Origin: Suttonella ornithocola
Lineage (GTDB): Bacteria > Pseudomonadota > Gammaproteobacteria > Cardiobacteriales > Cardiobacteriaceae
Assembly: GCF_001889065.1 (NCBI RefSeq)
Contig: NZ_LWHB01000151.1
Coordinates: 1-15,280 of the forward strand
Length of the DNA stretch: 15,280 nt
Direction: 5' to 3'
Shown: piece after piece, positions 1 to 8,964 of the stretch
How the letters are laid out: each line of letters opens with the position of its first letter
Position numbering within the stretch: the first letter of the stretch is position 1
Notes under the pieces: generated by a model
What the model was told of the DNA's origin: nothing
What the model saw: the letters and a program-made list of their open reading frames with translations, nothing else
Database searches by the model: none
Made by a program: the position numbers and the translations under genes

Positions 1-1563
1 ATTGCTTCTCTTTTTTGTGCTATTGCATCAAAAAGCTGATCATCTAAGTGTTCAGCAATTGCCCATAAGCCTAGGAAATATACAAATTACAAAAATAAGT
101 ACCAAACCCTTAATTAAAGTTTCTTTCTGGTAAGAACCAAAGAGTAAGTAAAACCCCCAAAAACAATAAATCCCCATTAAGAGTAAAGGTTGGAGAATTT
201 TTAGCATAATACGCGTGATAAATATCTCCCCATAAAATTGGGCAACATTACCACTAATAGCTGATAGTGCATCAGATGCATTTTTGTTGAAAAAAGATAA
301 AAAACCTCCGACTAGGCCTCCAATCATACCAAATTCGAGCTTTTCATTATCAGCTGAATCCAATAGACTTTGTGTTCGTGATGCGGTTGCATAGTACACA
401 AGATAATTATCCATCTGTTCTGGAGTATGATAACCAAAATCTCCATAAATTTTTTTGGCACAACTATCAGCTTTAGCAGCTGCGACATTACCTATCATCG
501 CTATTCCAACACGATCAATATCATCCTTACATTTTTGTCTTACTGCTTCATCTGCTAAGGACCCAGAAATCGCTTTAATTTTAGCTGCACCAATAATTTT
601 TTTTCGTAATCCATTTTGTGGATCATGTAGCCATTTATCGCAAGATACTATACATTTTCCCTCTTTCTTTTGTAAATCTGTACAATCAGGATTATCTCCT
701 ACAATACCTATAACAGGATTTTCTGAATAAATAATTTGCGCATCTACTCCTCCTGTTTTTCCTGTTAAAATATCTGCAAAGTCATTTAAATCTTTATCAG
801 AAACCTTAGCGCCATAATAATCAGAGCGGTCAGCTAATCGCCGTATATAATTGCGATCTAGTCTTTTACCGTTCATTGCTATAGTTAATAGTGGACTAGC
901 AATAGAGTTAGTTATTACTGATACATCTACACGTTCTTTAGCTGCAACATTCTCAGCAACAAATCTTATAAGATCAGCATTTTTATAACTTGCATTTTGT
1001 ATTCGAGTTCTTGCAGGTACTACACACTCTCTATCGAATCTCTCTATTTCATCCTGTAAAACGCTATCCTGAATATAAGTTGTTGCCAATGCTCCTTGTA
1101 AATTTCTTACATTTGGGACACAAGGAATACTGCTATAAATTACATTATTTAATCCGTGTGCTATACGAATGACTAAAGACGGCAAAATAGGTATTTTTCC
1201 GACCTCGTCAATATCAAATCTATAATTGTATCCTGATGGATGCGCATCGGTTTCTGTTACTAATTTTCCGTTATTATGCTGACAAACACTACTTAGCTTA
1301 GTATTTCTTACTTTTGTTGCATCTACTGGTACAACTGCTAAAAAAATTACTAATAACATCATACATAATTTAATGACTTGCATTTTAAAATGCTTATAAC
1401 TGACATCTTCTCGATCAGCAAAAATCTCCATTAAGGTGTCGTATGCTAAACGTGCAACAGGTATAAATAATATCCATGTTGACGCTAGTAATGCATAAAA
1501 TACGTTATATATTTTCCAACCATAGACAGTTAGAAAAGCTTCTAAATAGCTAGAGACTTGCAT
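1..1563 (-). pseudogene. traG: TraG N-terminal-domain mating-pair protein, frameshifted and running off the window
   Basis: This looks like the TraG_N-type inner-membrane protein that closes PFL_4711/4713-type ICE operons and acts in mating-pair formation. The frame from 1563 reads 503 residues. It starts with a GWKIYN motif and a membrane segment at about 20-40, a second at 63-81, a long soluble middle with several cysteines, and C-terminal membrane segments from about 446. It stops at TGA 52-54. In the next frame the sequence continues without a stop to base 1 and reads LGLWAIAEHLDDQLFDAIA, which fits the conserved Trp/Asp-rich stretch expected here. One extra base near 70-80 (around the CCTAGG) explains the break. 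The start is well set: AAGGAG at 1570-1575 lies six bases before the ATG. It is the last gene of the operon seen. Family assignment is from memory of the fold pattern and position; the frameshift is read directly, but a sequencing error is possible. Confidence 0.75.
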
Positions 1564-1569
1564 TCAATA

Positions 1570-1575
1570 CTCCTT
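1570..1575 (-). promoter_or_regulatory. Shine-Dalgarno for the TraG-type gene
   Basis: AAGGAG on the minus strand, six bases before the ATG at 1563. It fixes the start and lies just after the TAG stop of the preceding gene, so this gene keeps a strong ribosome binding site despite its frameshift. Confidence 0.75.
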
Positions 1576-1578
1576 TAG

Positions 1579-2028
1579 CTATACCAAATGAGGAAATTGA
1601 ACGAAGAAAACTTCTATACCAATTAGGCTAAATGCCAACCATTTTTTATGATGCTCCATATTGATATAGCTAGATCTAATTCGGCTTAAATTTTCTACCC
1701 TATTTTGGAGTTGCTGTAAGGTCTCATATTGTGCATTTTGACCCTTAGCAAGATCTAATTGTTCCTGAATATTTTTAATTTTAAGCGTTAATTTATTAAC
1801 CATATAACGTAGTAGCTTAGGCAAGAAAGCAATCGTTAGTCCAATAATTAACCATCTTATAATTGATGCAATCCACCATCCTGAATTAATGATATTTTCA
1901 ATTTCCTGAACTTTTTGTATACCAAGTAAAGAAAAAATGCCGATCGATAGAGAAATAAATAACAATAGAAAAATAGAAAATTTTAGAAATCTACCAATTC
2001 CACCGATATTTATAAATTTCTTCTTCAT
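1579..2028 (-). CDS. Small membrane and coiled-coil conjugation protein (PFL_4712 position)
   Basis: A 149-residue protein that I cannot assign to a named function. It has hydrophobic segments at about 14-35 and 51-71, a Gln/Leu-rich stretch likely to form a coiled coil at about 80-118, and a last hydrophobic stretch at about 128-145. It therefore looks like an inner-membrane protein with a short helical soluble part. It sits between the PFL_4711-family gene and the TraG-type gene, the place where related ICEs carry a short poorly conserved membrane protein, so a role in the mating apparatus is inferred from context only. The ATG at 2028 was preferred to an in-frame TTG at 2034, because GAGG at 2037-2040 is eight bases from the ATG but only two from the TTG. 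The stop of the upstream gene (TGA 2031-2033) is three bases away. Confidence 0.75.
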   Translation of the reverse strand: MKKKFINIGGIGRFLKFSIFLLLFISLSIGIFSLLGIQKVQEIENIINSGWWIASIIRWLIIGLTIAFLPKLLRYMVNKLTLKIKNIQEQLDLAKGQNAQYETLQQLQNRVENLSRIRSSYINMEHHKKWLAFSLIGIEVFFVQFPHLV

Positions 2029-2030
2029 AA

Positions 2031-3323
2031 TCAATACCTCGAATTATGTAGTTCAGCGATATCATCTAATATCCGATAATGTAGTGCTTTTTGTCGGTTC
2101 CTAGCCATTTCTGATAGTGAAGATTGCACCATATCGGCAGCTTTTACACCTGCACTCAATGCATCTTTAGCTAATTTCAGTTTAATCGTTAGTTCATCAA
2201 TAGCTGTTTGTTTGGCTTTGTCCTCCAGCGCTTGTTGCTGTTGATAAGGAGGCATTTGACGAATATCTTCCATCTCAATTGGAGGCATTAGTATCAATGT
2301 TTGTTTTTCAAACGCTTGTCGAGTAATTTTTCGTTGCATATATTGTTTAAGTGCAACTAAATTACGATTTCTTATCCGACTATATTCCTGCCCATACCCT
2401 ACTCCAGCTTTCGTAGATACTGCACCTGCTCCCCCATTTGCATATGTACTTAATTCTTCAGAGCCATAGATATTCTCTATAAAATCAACTAATTCTTGAG
2501 GAGAATTAAAATATCTAAGGATAGGGGCTTTCTCTTTCTCAGATGCTCCAAAACTGCTATTCCAAGAAGATTTATTGGTTCGCCCAGTAATCGTGTTAAT
2601 TCCTGCAATAGCCATTGACTTGATGAAGTTGATCGGTTCTTGCCCTTCTCCGCCATATGACTTTCCATCCGCCATTTTCATACCAGCTTTGGAGGCTCGA
2701 TCTTCAATTTGAGCTTTAATATTTCGGCTATTGACAAATCCATCCGTGCCTATTGTTCTTTTCCACTCGTCTGCTATGGCTATTTGTGCAATATGACTTA
2801 AGGGATCCGCATTAGGATTCGATGCCATTTCTGTTTGTACATCTTCACAAGTCTTAACATTAATCTCAAATAATTCAAAATATTCACTAAGATTTAGCTG
2901 TAATAATTGATATAAATCGGGATTGATTTTAATCAGTGCATACTCAACGGCTTGAGAGGCAATTTGTTGAGGTAAAGTTTTTATAAATGCTTTATATTCC
3001 TGTGCTTTTTCTTTTACCTGTGCTTTCAATTGAGCGGTCATGTTCTTAAAAGGATTCAGCTGACCACATTGTCGATTCAATCCCAATGAAAACCCTGCGC
3101 CCATTTTGAATGTTTTGCTGTATGAAGTAGTAGGAATACTATCTGCACCTGCGGCAGAGCCTGGAATATAGTATCTTCCTTCTTCTCCAGCTGGTATTTC
3201 ATCGCTACGGATGATATTTCTTGGATCGCCTAAAATATCATTAGGATTAGCACTTGGTATTTGTGCATAGGCACAATTGAAACAAAGTAAACTAGTAATG
3301 AGAGTGATTTTTTTAAATTTCAT
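2031..3323 (-). CDS. PFL_4711-family ICE conjugation protein (TIGR03755), periplasmic
   Basis: A 430-residue secreted protein matching the PFL_4711 family of ICE type G systems in length, position and character. Residues 1-20 are a clear signal peptide ending in CAYA before QIPSAN. A Gly/Ser-rich region follows, then a MGAGFSLGLNRQCG stretch near residue 100, then long helical sections rich in Gln, Ala and Lys. It probably acts in the periplasm or at the outer membrane during mating-pair stabilisation, perhaps like TraH of F; this comparison is inference. The ATG at 3323 was chosen over ATG 3350 because it begins exactly at the signal peptide and overlaps the ATPase stop as ATGA (3320-3323). 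Oddly, it follows the ATPase directly; relatives usually have PFL_4709/4710 (TraU-like) genes in between. Confidence 0.85.
   Translation of the reverse strand: MKFKKITLITSLLCFNCAYAQIPSANPNDILGDPRNIIRSDEIPAGEEGRYYIPGSAAGADSIPTTSYSKTFKMGAGFSLGLNRQCGQLNPFKNMTAQLKAQVKEKAQEYKAFIKTLPQQIASQAVEYALIKINPDLYQLLQLNLSEYFELFEINVKTCEDVQTEMASNPNADPLSHIAQIAIADEWKRTIGTDGFVNSRNIKAQIEDRASKAGMKMADGKSYGGEGQEPINFIKSMAIAGINTITGRTNKSSWNSSFGASEKEKAPILRYFNSPQELVDFIENIYGSEELSTYANGGAGAVSTKAGVGYGQEYSRIRNRNLVALKQYMQRKITRQAFEKQTLILMPPIEMEDIRQMPPYQQQQALEDKAKQTAIDELTIKLKLAKDALSAGVKAADMVQSSLSEMARNRQKALHYRILDDIAELHNSRY
2037..2040 (-). promoter_or_regulatory. Ribosome binding site choosing ATG 2028 over TTG 2034
   Basis: GAGG on the minus strand lies inside the last codons of the PFL_4711-family gene, eight bases before ATG 2028. 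The alternative TTG at 2034 would be too close for normal initiation. Confidence 0.5.
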
Positions 3324-6088
3324 GATTGATTTCCCTTTTGCTCTTGCCATTCACGTCTTTTGTGATCAATTTCCTGCCCGATTTGTATGGCAGCTTCCAG
3401 TTCTGTAATTCCTTGCTCTTTCATGCGACGTTTACGCTCAGATTTTTCATCCTGATCTGTTTGTGCTAACGCTAGAATCAAGGAGGGTGGAATATAGCGA
3501 TTTAGACCACAACCAAATCGATCAGATAACAAAGTACCTTCGGTGTAGTAAGGTTTTTCGATAATGGCTTGCCGAATTAAATAGTGTTGCTCTTTAGTTA
3601 AATCTTTAAATTTAGAGACTTGAGAGGCTTCATCTTCTCCCATCGAGAGCAACCACCAAAATTCTGATTGAGAGAGAATTTTTTTAGCTTCATTATCAAA
3701 ATCCGAGAAGTCCTGTGTGGCAAAAATCAACCAAATACCCAATTTACGCCAGACCTTTGTCGCTTGTATCATCCCTCTGATTAACAAGCCTAATCGCATC
3801 CAATAGTGTCCTTCATCTAAGAACACCTCAATATGTCTACCGTCAGCTTGGGTTTTTTCACCAAGCGCTGTGATATTTGTTAGTGTTGCTAGACCAGCGA
3901 TGGCAAACATGTCTTCATTACCCTCATTGGTTAATGAACCAGTTTCAATAAGCGTTAAATCTGCATCAGCATCAAATCCTGTTCCGTGTTGATTAAATAG
4001 CTTTCCTCGAGGTCCTCTTGTCCAAAGTTGGACAGATGATGCTAAATCCCGATATCGAATTTTTAAAGCTTCTATCTCTTCTTCTTCTGCCATTTTAATC
4101 ATAGCGTTATAAACATCCTCTGGTCGAGCATGAGGATCGTTGTTTTTTACTGATTGCCTTAGACCTGAGATTAAAGCCTCTTGTAGAAAATTAATATCAG
4201 ACTGTTTCATCGCATCGGCTTCGGCTTTTCGACCACCTGTTACCATGATTTTTAGAATATTTAGCATTTCAGACAGGTAACTACGTTCTTCCTCTTCTTC
4301 TTGTTCACTATCCTCGCTTTTTTCCAATGTTAGATTAGCATTATCAATTTCTCTTAGTGCTTCTTTTGTCGAGTAAAATGGTGGAAAAGTATCGGTTGAA
4401 GCAGCATTAAATGTTAACCTCCTAACTTTCTTGCCCATACTTTCGTAATATTGAGCAACAAGTTCAAAGCTCCGCCCTTTGTCTAAAATAAATTGTCGTG
4501 GACCATTCATTGCCATGCTCATAATCGTCATGTAGTTCATCGTTGCCGATTTACCTGCACCCGTTGGACCAAAGACCACTTGATGTGCTACCCGTGATCG
4601 ATCACTCTTAAGATAAGGATTGCACATAAAAGGCTCGCCATTACGTTTGAACATTAAATAACAGAGATTGTTCGATCCTCTTTCTGCTCCAAAAAGAGGT
4701 AATGTCGCTGCTAACTGACTTAAATAAGTCATTCTTGCTCTTAAGGCATTATTACGGTCATGCTTGAAGTCATAGACGAAAGGTAACGACTTAATAAAGC
4801 TGTCTTGAGAAATTAAATCATATTCAGGGCGAATAAAATCTAAGCATCGACTCATTTTTAAGACATCACTCGCAACTAAAGTGCGCTCTAATAGCTCATC
4901 TTTACTATTGGCTGAAAGATAAGCACCTATTTGCGTGTAATAAATTCTTTGATGATTGCGAGAGCACTCTTTTTTTGCGGCTAAGGCTTGTTCTTCAGCA
5001 TAATCAGCAGATTCGGAGGATGTTTTTTGTGCGGAAATTAGAATCTTATCAATGTGATCATCAAGTACAGCTTTTGCTTGCGGAATAATGGTCCAGCACA
5101 TCATTGTGCCTGGCGGCATTTGTTCCCATACAGATGCTGATATTTGTCCTCCTTCTAGCTGTTTTCCAAGCGTTAAACAGCCATCCATTGGACATTGATT
5201 GAGTCCTTGTGTAGTAAGATATCTAATATATCTTTTGCCAAATCGCCAAATGCCTCTTTCTTCTTCAAACTCTGGGTTAGCAACATAGCTCGGCTGAATC
5301 ATGAAACATTGCTGTCCAACATCATAAGAAGCGAGAGTCTGCTTACTTTCGTGTTCTGCTCGAGAGTTTTTTTCAAATTGGCCAACTGAAAAATAAGACG
5401 CCAGCCAATTAATGAGTTCATAATCATCTAGAATTCGGGAAGATATGCGTAGTCCATTTAATGCTGCTAAAAAAGCGCCCATATCATCTATGAGTTTTTT
5501 TTCAGGCGTTTTTCTTTGTTTTTTCCAATAAGCTTCTGTTTCAATACGATATACACAAAGATATATTTTTTGTGTTGATACGCGCCAACCTTTATCTTGT
5601 GCTGTTCGAGAGTCTGGAAATGCGCCTTGTTCATGTGTTATGAGCTTATGATGCTGACGCATCATTTCAGCAACAGATAATGATAATTTGTCATCTTTCA
5701 AATGATTAGGCATTTGTGCAATCATATAATCACCTAGATTATCTATTTCTGCTGATTGCACATATATTTGTACGATGTAAGGAGCACTGGTATCTTCTTG
5801 CGGTAATTGTTGTAATGCTGATGCAAGTTGGTCTGAAAAATCTGATAAGGTGTCTTCAGGCTTAGCATCCATGTCAGCTGCAGATAACTCCCACACCGCT
5901 CCAACATTAATACCATCATCCAGTTCGAAAGTTTTTGTGTCTTTGTTGAAGCCTACAACCGGAAAATGGTCAACAAAAGAAAGATCGGCTTTAAACAAAT
6001 TTTTATGTTCGACCTCCGAAAGAGGGATTGGTCCAATAAATGGCGCTATTCCTGATAATCTTAATAAAAGATTGGTTAGAGCATTCAT
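3320..6088 (-). CDS. traC: VirB4/TraC-type conjugative transfer ATPase (PFL_4706, TIGR03744)
   Basis: A 922-residue cytoplasmic ATPase that powers pilus assembly and substrate transfer in the type IV apparatus. The Walker A motif GPTGAGKS is at residues 507-514, preceded by VVF, and the Walker B FLDEGHYW has its Asp-Glu at 758-759; a QDFSDFD segment follows, as expected for the VirB4 fold. The N-terminal 450 residues correspond to the VirB4 assembly domain. The length is normal for the PFL_4706 family and the frame is intact. There is an acidic Glu-rich run near residues 590-610. Its ATG overlaps the stop of the lipoprotein gene as ATGA (6085-6088), and its own TGA overlaps the start of the PFL_4711-family gene in the same way, so the three genes are probably translationally coupled. 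It is the largest intact gene of the locus. Confidence 0.96.
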   Translation of the reverse strand: MNALTNLLLRLSGIAPFIGPIPLSEVEHKNLFKADLSFVDHFPVVGFNKDTKTFELDDGINVGAVWELSAADMDAKPEDTLSDFSDQLASALQQLPQEDTSAPYIVQIYVQSAEIDNLGDYMIAQMPNHLKDDKLSLSVAEMMRQHHKLITHEQGAFPDSRTAQDKGWRVSTQKIYLCVYRIETEAYWKKQRKTPEKKLIDDMGAFLAALNGLRISSRILDDYELINWLASYFSVGQFEKNSRAEHESKQTLASYDVGQQCFMIQPSYVANPEFEEERGIWRFGKRYIRYLTTQGLNQCPMDGCLTLGKQLEGGQISASVWEQMPPGTMMCWTIIPQAKAVLDDHIDKILISAQKTSSESADYAEEQALAAKKECSRNHQRIYYTQIGAYLSANSKDELLERTLVASDVLKMSRCLDFIRPEYDLISQDSFIKSLPFVYDFKHDRNNALRARMTYLSQLAATLPLFGAERGSNNLCYLMFKRNGEPFMCNPYLKSDRSRVAHQVVFGPTGAGKSATMNYMTIMSMAMNGPRQFILDKGRSFELVAQYYESMGKKVRRLTFNAASTDTFPPFYSTKEALREIDNANLTLEKSEDSEQEEEEERSYLSEMLNILKIMVTGGRKAEADAMKQSDINFLQEALISGLRQSVKNNDPHARPEDVYNAMIKMAEEEEIEALKIRYRDLASSVQLWTRGPRGKLFNQHGTGFDADADLTLIETGSLTNEGNEDMFAIAGLATLTNITALGEKTQADGRHIEVFLDEGHYWMRLGLLIRGMIQATKVWRKLGIWLIFATQDFSDFDNEAKKILSQSEFWWLLSMGEDEASQVSKFKDLTKEQHYLIRQAIIEKPYYTEGTLLSDRFGCGLNRYIPPSLILALAQTDQDEKSERKRRMKEQGITELEAAIQIGQEIDHKRREWQEQKGNQS

Positions 6089-6510
6089 GGTGTAAAGCCC
6101 TCTGCTGAACCTTCTTCTCGTAAAGCATAATGATTTTGTTTATATAATCTAAAAGTAGTGAAATATCCTGGGACAGGCATACCACTACTATTAAAGTGCG
6201 GATAGATATACCCGATTAACTGTGGATTAGGAACACTTTTAAAATCCTGATTCAGTTCATTGAGATGTGATGAGGTAATGGTTGACATTGATGGAACATC
6301 AACAATTTCTACGGTGTCCTCAATAAGATAATTATTAATATATCTAGCATTTGGTCGACTGACTGTCTTGTGATTATCGTTAAGATAGTCTCCACTCATA
6401 ATTTCTTGAGGCGTTGGTCCGCCATCAGGCAATAAATGACCATTTTGACTGCTACAGGCGGTTAGCCCTAAGACAGCAAATATCGGTAACGAAAAATATT
6501 TAGTCATCAT
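6085..6510 (-). CDS. Conjugative transfer region lipoprotein (TIGR03751; TraV position)
   Basis: A 141-residue lipoprotein. The N-terminus MMTKYFSLPIFAVLGLTAC ends in a lipobox (LTAC) with the lipidated Cys at 19 and Ser after it, predicting an outer-membrane location. The rest is a short Pro- and Asn-rich periplasmic part with repeated Tyr and Ile residues near the C-terminus. By position, between the VirB10-like protein and the VirB4-like ATPase, it corresponds to TraV/VirB7, which anchors the outer-membrane core complex; that role is inferred. Two adjacent ATG codons (6508-6510 and 6505-6507) are possible starts, both served by AGGAAG a few bases upstream. The first overlaps the end of the preceding gene (TAA at 6500-6502). 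Its stop overlaps the ATPase start as ATGA. Confidence 0.9.
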   Translation of the reverse strand: MMTKYFSLPIFAVLGLTACSSQNGHLLPDGGPTPQEIMSGDYLNDNHKTVSRPNARYINNYLIEDTVEIVDVPSMSTITSSHLNELNQDFKSVPNPQLIGYIYPHFNSSGMPVPGYFTTFRLYKQNHYALREEGSAEGFTP

Positions 6511-8119
6511 TTATGCTTCCTTTTTCATCATAGATATATGAGATTTTTCGTGCTTGCGTGTTGTAATCAATATCAATTTGTTGCTCTACAATTAGCTGCA
6601 CTTTTTTTGCTTGAGGCACATATACAACATCAAATGCATCGACGGCACGCTGTGCAATATAGTCAGCAATGGATTGCGCAGTATTTGACAAGCCTTGAGA
6701 GGCTGCATATGTATAGGTATTGCCACTGACATATTGCTGTAGTCCTAACCCACTACTATCCGTTGTAGTCTGTGATGCGCCGTAAGCAGCAGCTAAGCCT
6801 TGAAGAAAAGCTGCTGCACTTCTGCCTTTTAAATATTGTTCAGCATTATTGATATAAGCACCTCAAATACAAGGTTTACCCCATTCATCTGTCAAATAAG
6901 CTAAGCCTGAATAAGGACTTCCTTGTCCCGCACCTTCTCCTGAACCGCTATTACCTCCATTAACCGTGCTAATCCGCCCATCTTTAAAAATAAAAGTAAT
7001 TGTTTGAATAGCTGCGCGCACACATTGTTGCTCGCGATTACCTATAGCCGTTCCCATTGCCACCATTTTGGCAATCCCTGGAATTTGATGACCATTAGCA
7101 GCTAAATTATCTGCACCAATTTCTAACTCGAATTTGAATGGATCATTGACATTACCCCCGTAAGGCACTCGTCCAACTAGGGGAGTCAATAGAACACTAT
7201 CGCTCAATATTGTTGTTATAGGGAGAGTGTAAACAGGCCATATTGTTCGCTCCTGTTTAGGATTGACAGATGCAATGGTTACACCGACAGGATTTGTCTT
7301 TGTATTAATATTATTGGTATTTACTCTAGGCAAATCAGGTAATAGATTTCCGCCACCAAAACTTGAAAATGGATTATTACTCCCTTTAGAGGATATTACT
7401 CCAAGCCCGTAGGGTGAAAAATGTGTTCTTTCAGGTCTTTCTACTTGCTCTACATTAGCTTCATTATCCGTGCCCGTTGAAGGACGAATGGCTTCTGTTA
7501 TTGAGGAAGTTGTAGCTGTTGTAAATGGATTATCATCTGTATTGATAGACGAAATCGGTTTTTCAGCACGTTGAGACAATTGAGAGGTTAGATCGACGAT
7601 TTTTTGTTCCAGGGCAGAGACTTTATCATTAACCGCTGCTTCAACTTTTGATGAATCAAATTCCTGAATCTTATTGCCCGCATTACTCATCAATTCCTGC
7701 AGGCGATTTTCTAAGTTGCCTAGCTGAGCTTTAAGTTCAGTATTTTGCTGATCAATCGCTTTATTTTGATTTTCCAGTTGTTGAATTTGTGTGTTGAGCT
7801 GGGCTTGCTCTCTTGTTTTATCATTTCTGGATTGCTCAAGTTTTAAGCGGTCAATTTCGGCTTGCATTCTTGCCTTTTCTTCAGCATTTCTTCTTGTTTG
7901 TTCCTCCAATGCTTCCTTTATTTGCCGAAATTGCGCACTATAGGTGCGAACTTCCTGCGCATAAGTCAGATCCTCCGCACTTTTTTGTTCCGCCAACGGG
8001 TTGGTTATTGCATTGTTTCCAAAACTTATATTGTTATTTTTGTTCTTAAAAATAACCATTGACGCTATAGCAACTAAAATCACCAAAACGAAAAGCGCCG
8101 CAACTTTTGCTAATTTCAT
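6500..8119 (-). pseudogene. VirB10/TraB-like PFL_4705-family protein interrupted by an in-frame TGA
   Basis: The full frame is 540 codons with a single internal TGA at 6863-6865 (codon 419). Before it are an N-terminal membrane anchor (about 6-24), a long Gln/Glu-rich coiled coil (about 60-185), a Ser/Thr/Asn-rich linker, and a VirB10-like C-terminal domain with WPVYTLPITTILSD and LVGRVPYGG. It stops right after DEWGKPCI. After the TGA the same frame continues with GAYINNAEQYLKGRSAAAF and ends in VVYVPQAKKVQLIVEQQIDI, typical of the end of this family, so 120 residues would be lost. The family spans inner and outer membranes and forms the secretion core. The start is sound: GGAGGT at 8125-8130, five bases from the ATG, and a TAATG overlap with the upstream gene. 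A weak TTG restart exists at 6691. Readthrough or sequencing error cannot be excluded. Confidence 0.9.
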
Positions 8120-8964
8120 TATCGACCTCCCCGAATAGCTTGCTCAAATGGCATTAGAGAGATAAATACCCATACATCTCTGTCATATTTCATTCCTCTA
8201 GGTTCAAGAACTTCATACAATGCAGAAACAAATTCAAAATTACCTCTAATGGCTCTTGGGTCGAAACGATAAGCAATATGACCTTTATTTTTTACGCCAA
8301 CAGCAGTGATATAGTATTTGTCATAACGCCAGGCATTCAGGATACTTATATCAAGTCTATTATTCCAAACGCGTAAAAAGCGAAACTTACCTAAAATGGG
8401 GGTTTTTAATCGTGTTGCAGGTAAATTCTCTATTAACCTTGTTGGTCCGATATAGTGCTGATAGGCAAAGCGAGCAAGGTCTATATAATTTGGTGAGCGT
8501 TTTTTAGCAGAAGATTGTCCATTATCTAAATCATAATTGCCCCGTAAGACTTCAGGAACATCACTATTATCTGTTTCAGGTGCGATACTTTTTCTTTGGG
8601 CTAATTGCTCAGAAGTAATGAGCTGTAAAACCTGTTCATCTTGATCTTGCGAAACATTTGGTGTTGTATGGATATCTAATAAAATGACTTGCCCTGCAGC
8701 AGTCGTTGCAATCACTCTGGAATTGGTTATAGATCGCTTAGCTTTCCAAAATAACACGCCATCTGGCTTTAAAAATGTATCAACTGAATCCGTTAATTCC
8801 GTTGGTAAATTAAGATCAATAACGGTTTCAGGAAATTCAATCCGAATTTCTTGATTCATTGGCAATGCAACGTTGACAGGTGCATTACTCAATAAAATTT
8901 CTTTAGCAGATAGGGTGTGAGCAAGGGTGAGTAAGCATAAGCCATAGAATGCTTTTTTTATCAT
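8119..8964 (-). CDS. PFL_4704-family ICE protein (TIGR03749), VirB9/TraK-like
   Basis: A 281-residue periplasmic protein with a signal peptide at 1-20 (cleaved after TLSA). It matches the PFL_4704/DUF3438 family in length and place in the operon. The N-terminal third, with EILLSNAPVNVALPMNQEI, is a beta-rich domain like that of TraK/VirB9. A Ser/Asp/Asn-rich linker follows, then a C-terminal domain with the conserved NAWRYDKYYITAVGVKN and LEPRGMKYDRDVWVFISL segments. It probably builds the outer-membrane core together with the VirB10-like protein and the lipoprotein encoded downstream. AAGGA lies six bases before the ATG, which overlaps the upstream TGA as ATGA (8961-8964); its own TAA overlaps the next ATG (TAATG). 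The frame is intact. Confidence 0.92.
   Translation of the reverse strand: MIKKAFYGLCLLTLAHTLSAKEILLSNAPVNVALPMNQEIRIEFPETVIDLNLPTELTDSVDTFLKPDGVLFWKAKRSITNSRVIATTAAGQVILLDIHTTPNVSQDQDEQVLQLITSEQLAQRKSIAPETDNSDVPEVLRGNYDLDNGQSSAKKRSPNYIDLARFAYQHYIGPTRLIENLPATRLKTPILGKFRFLRVWNNRLDISILNAWRYDKYYITAVGVKNKGHIAYRFDPRAIRGNFEFVSALYEVLEPRGMKYDRDVWVFISLMPFEQAIRGGR
8125..8130 (-). promoter_or_regulatory. Strong Shine-Dalgarno of the VirB10-like gene
   Basis: GGAGGT on the minus strand, five bases before ATG 8119, inside the end of the PFL_4704-family gene. It confirms the start of the VirB10-like gene. Confidence 0.75.

Noticed and set aside
455..730. Plus-strand open frame of 91 codons opposite the TraG-type gene
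   Set aside because: It is fully antisense to a well-supported gene with no ribosome binding site or domain; other plus-strand frames (990-1172, 5195-5389, 5850-6095, 7813-8062, 14548-14772) were rejected for the same reason.
6003..6185. Minus-strand open frame of 60 codons
   Set aside because: It overlaps both the lipoprotein gene end and the ATPase gene start in another frame and looks non-coding.
6500..6691. Separate 63-residue gene between the VirB10-like gene and the lipoprotein gene
   Set aside because: It is in frame with the VirB10-like gene and is its C-terminus, cut off only by the TGA at 6863; its apparent start is a TTG inside that frame.
6863..6865. Selenocysteine codon in the VirB10-like protein
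   Set aside because: No redox motif is expected there, a normal cysteine stands two residues earlier, and no clear stem-loop follows the TGA.
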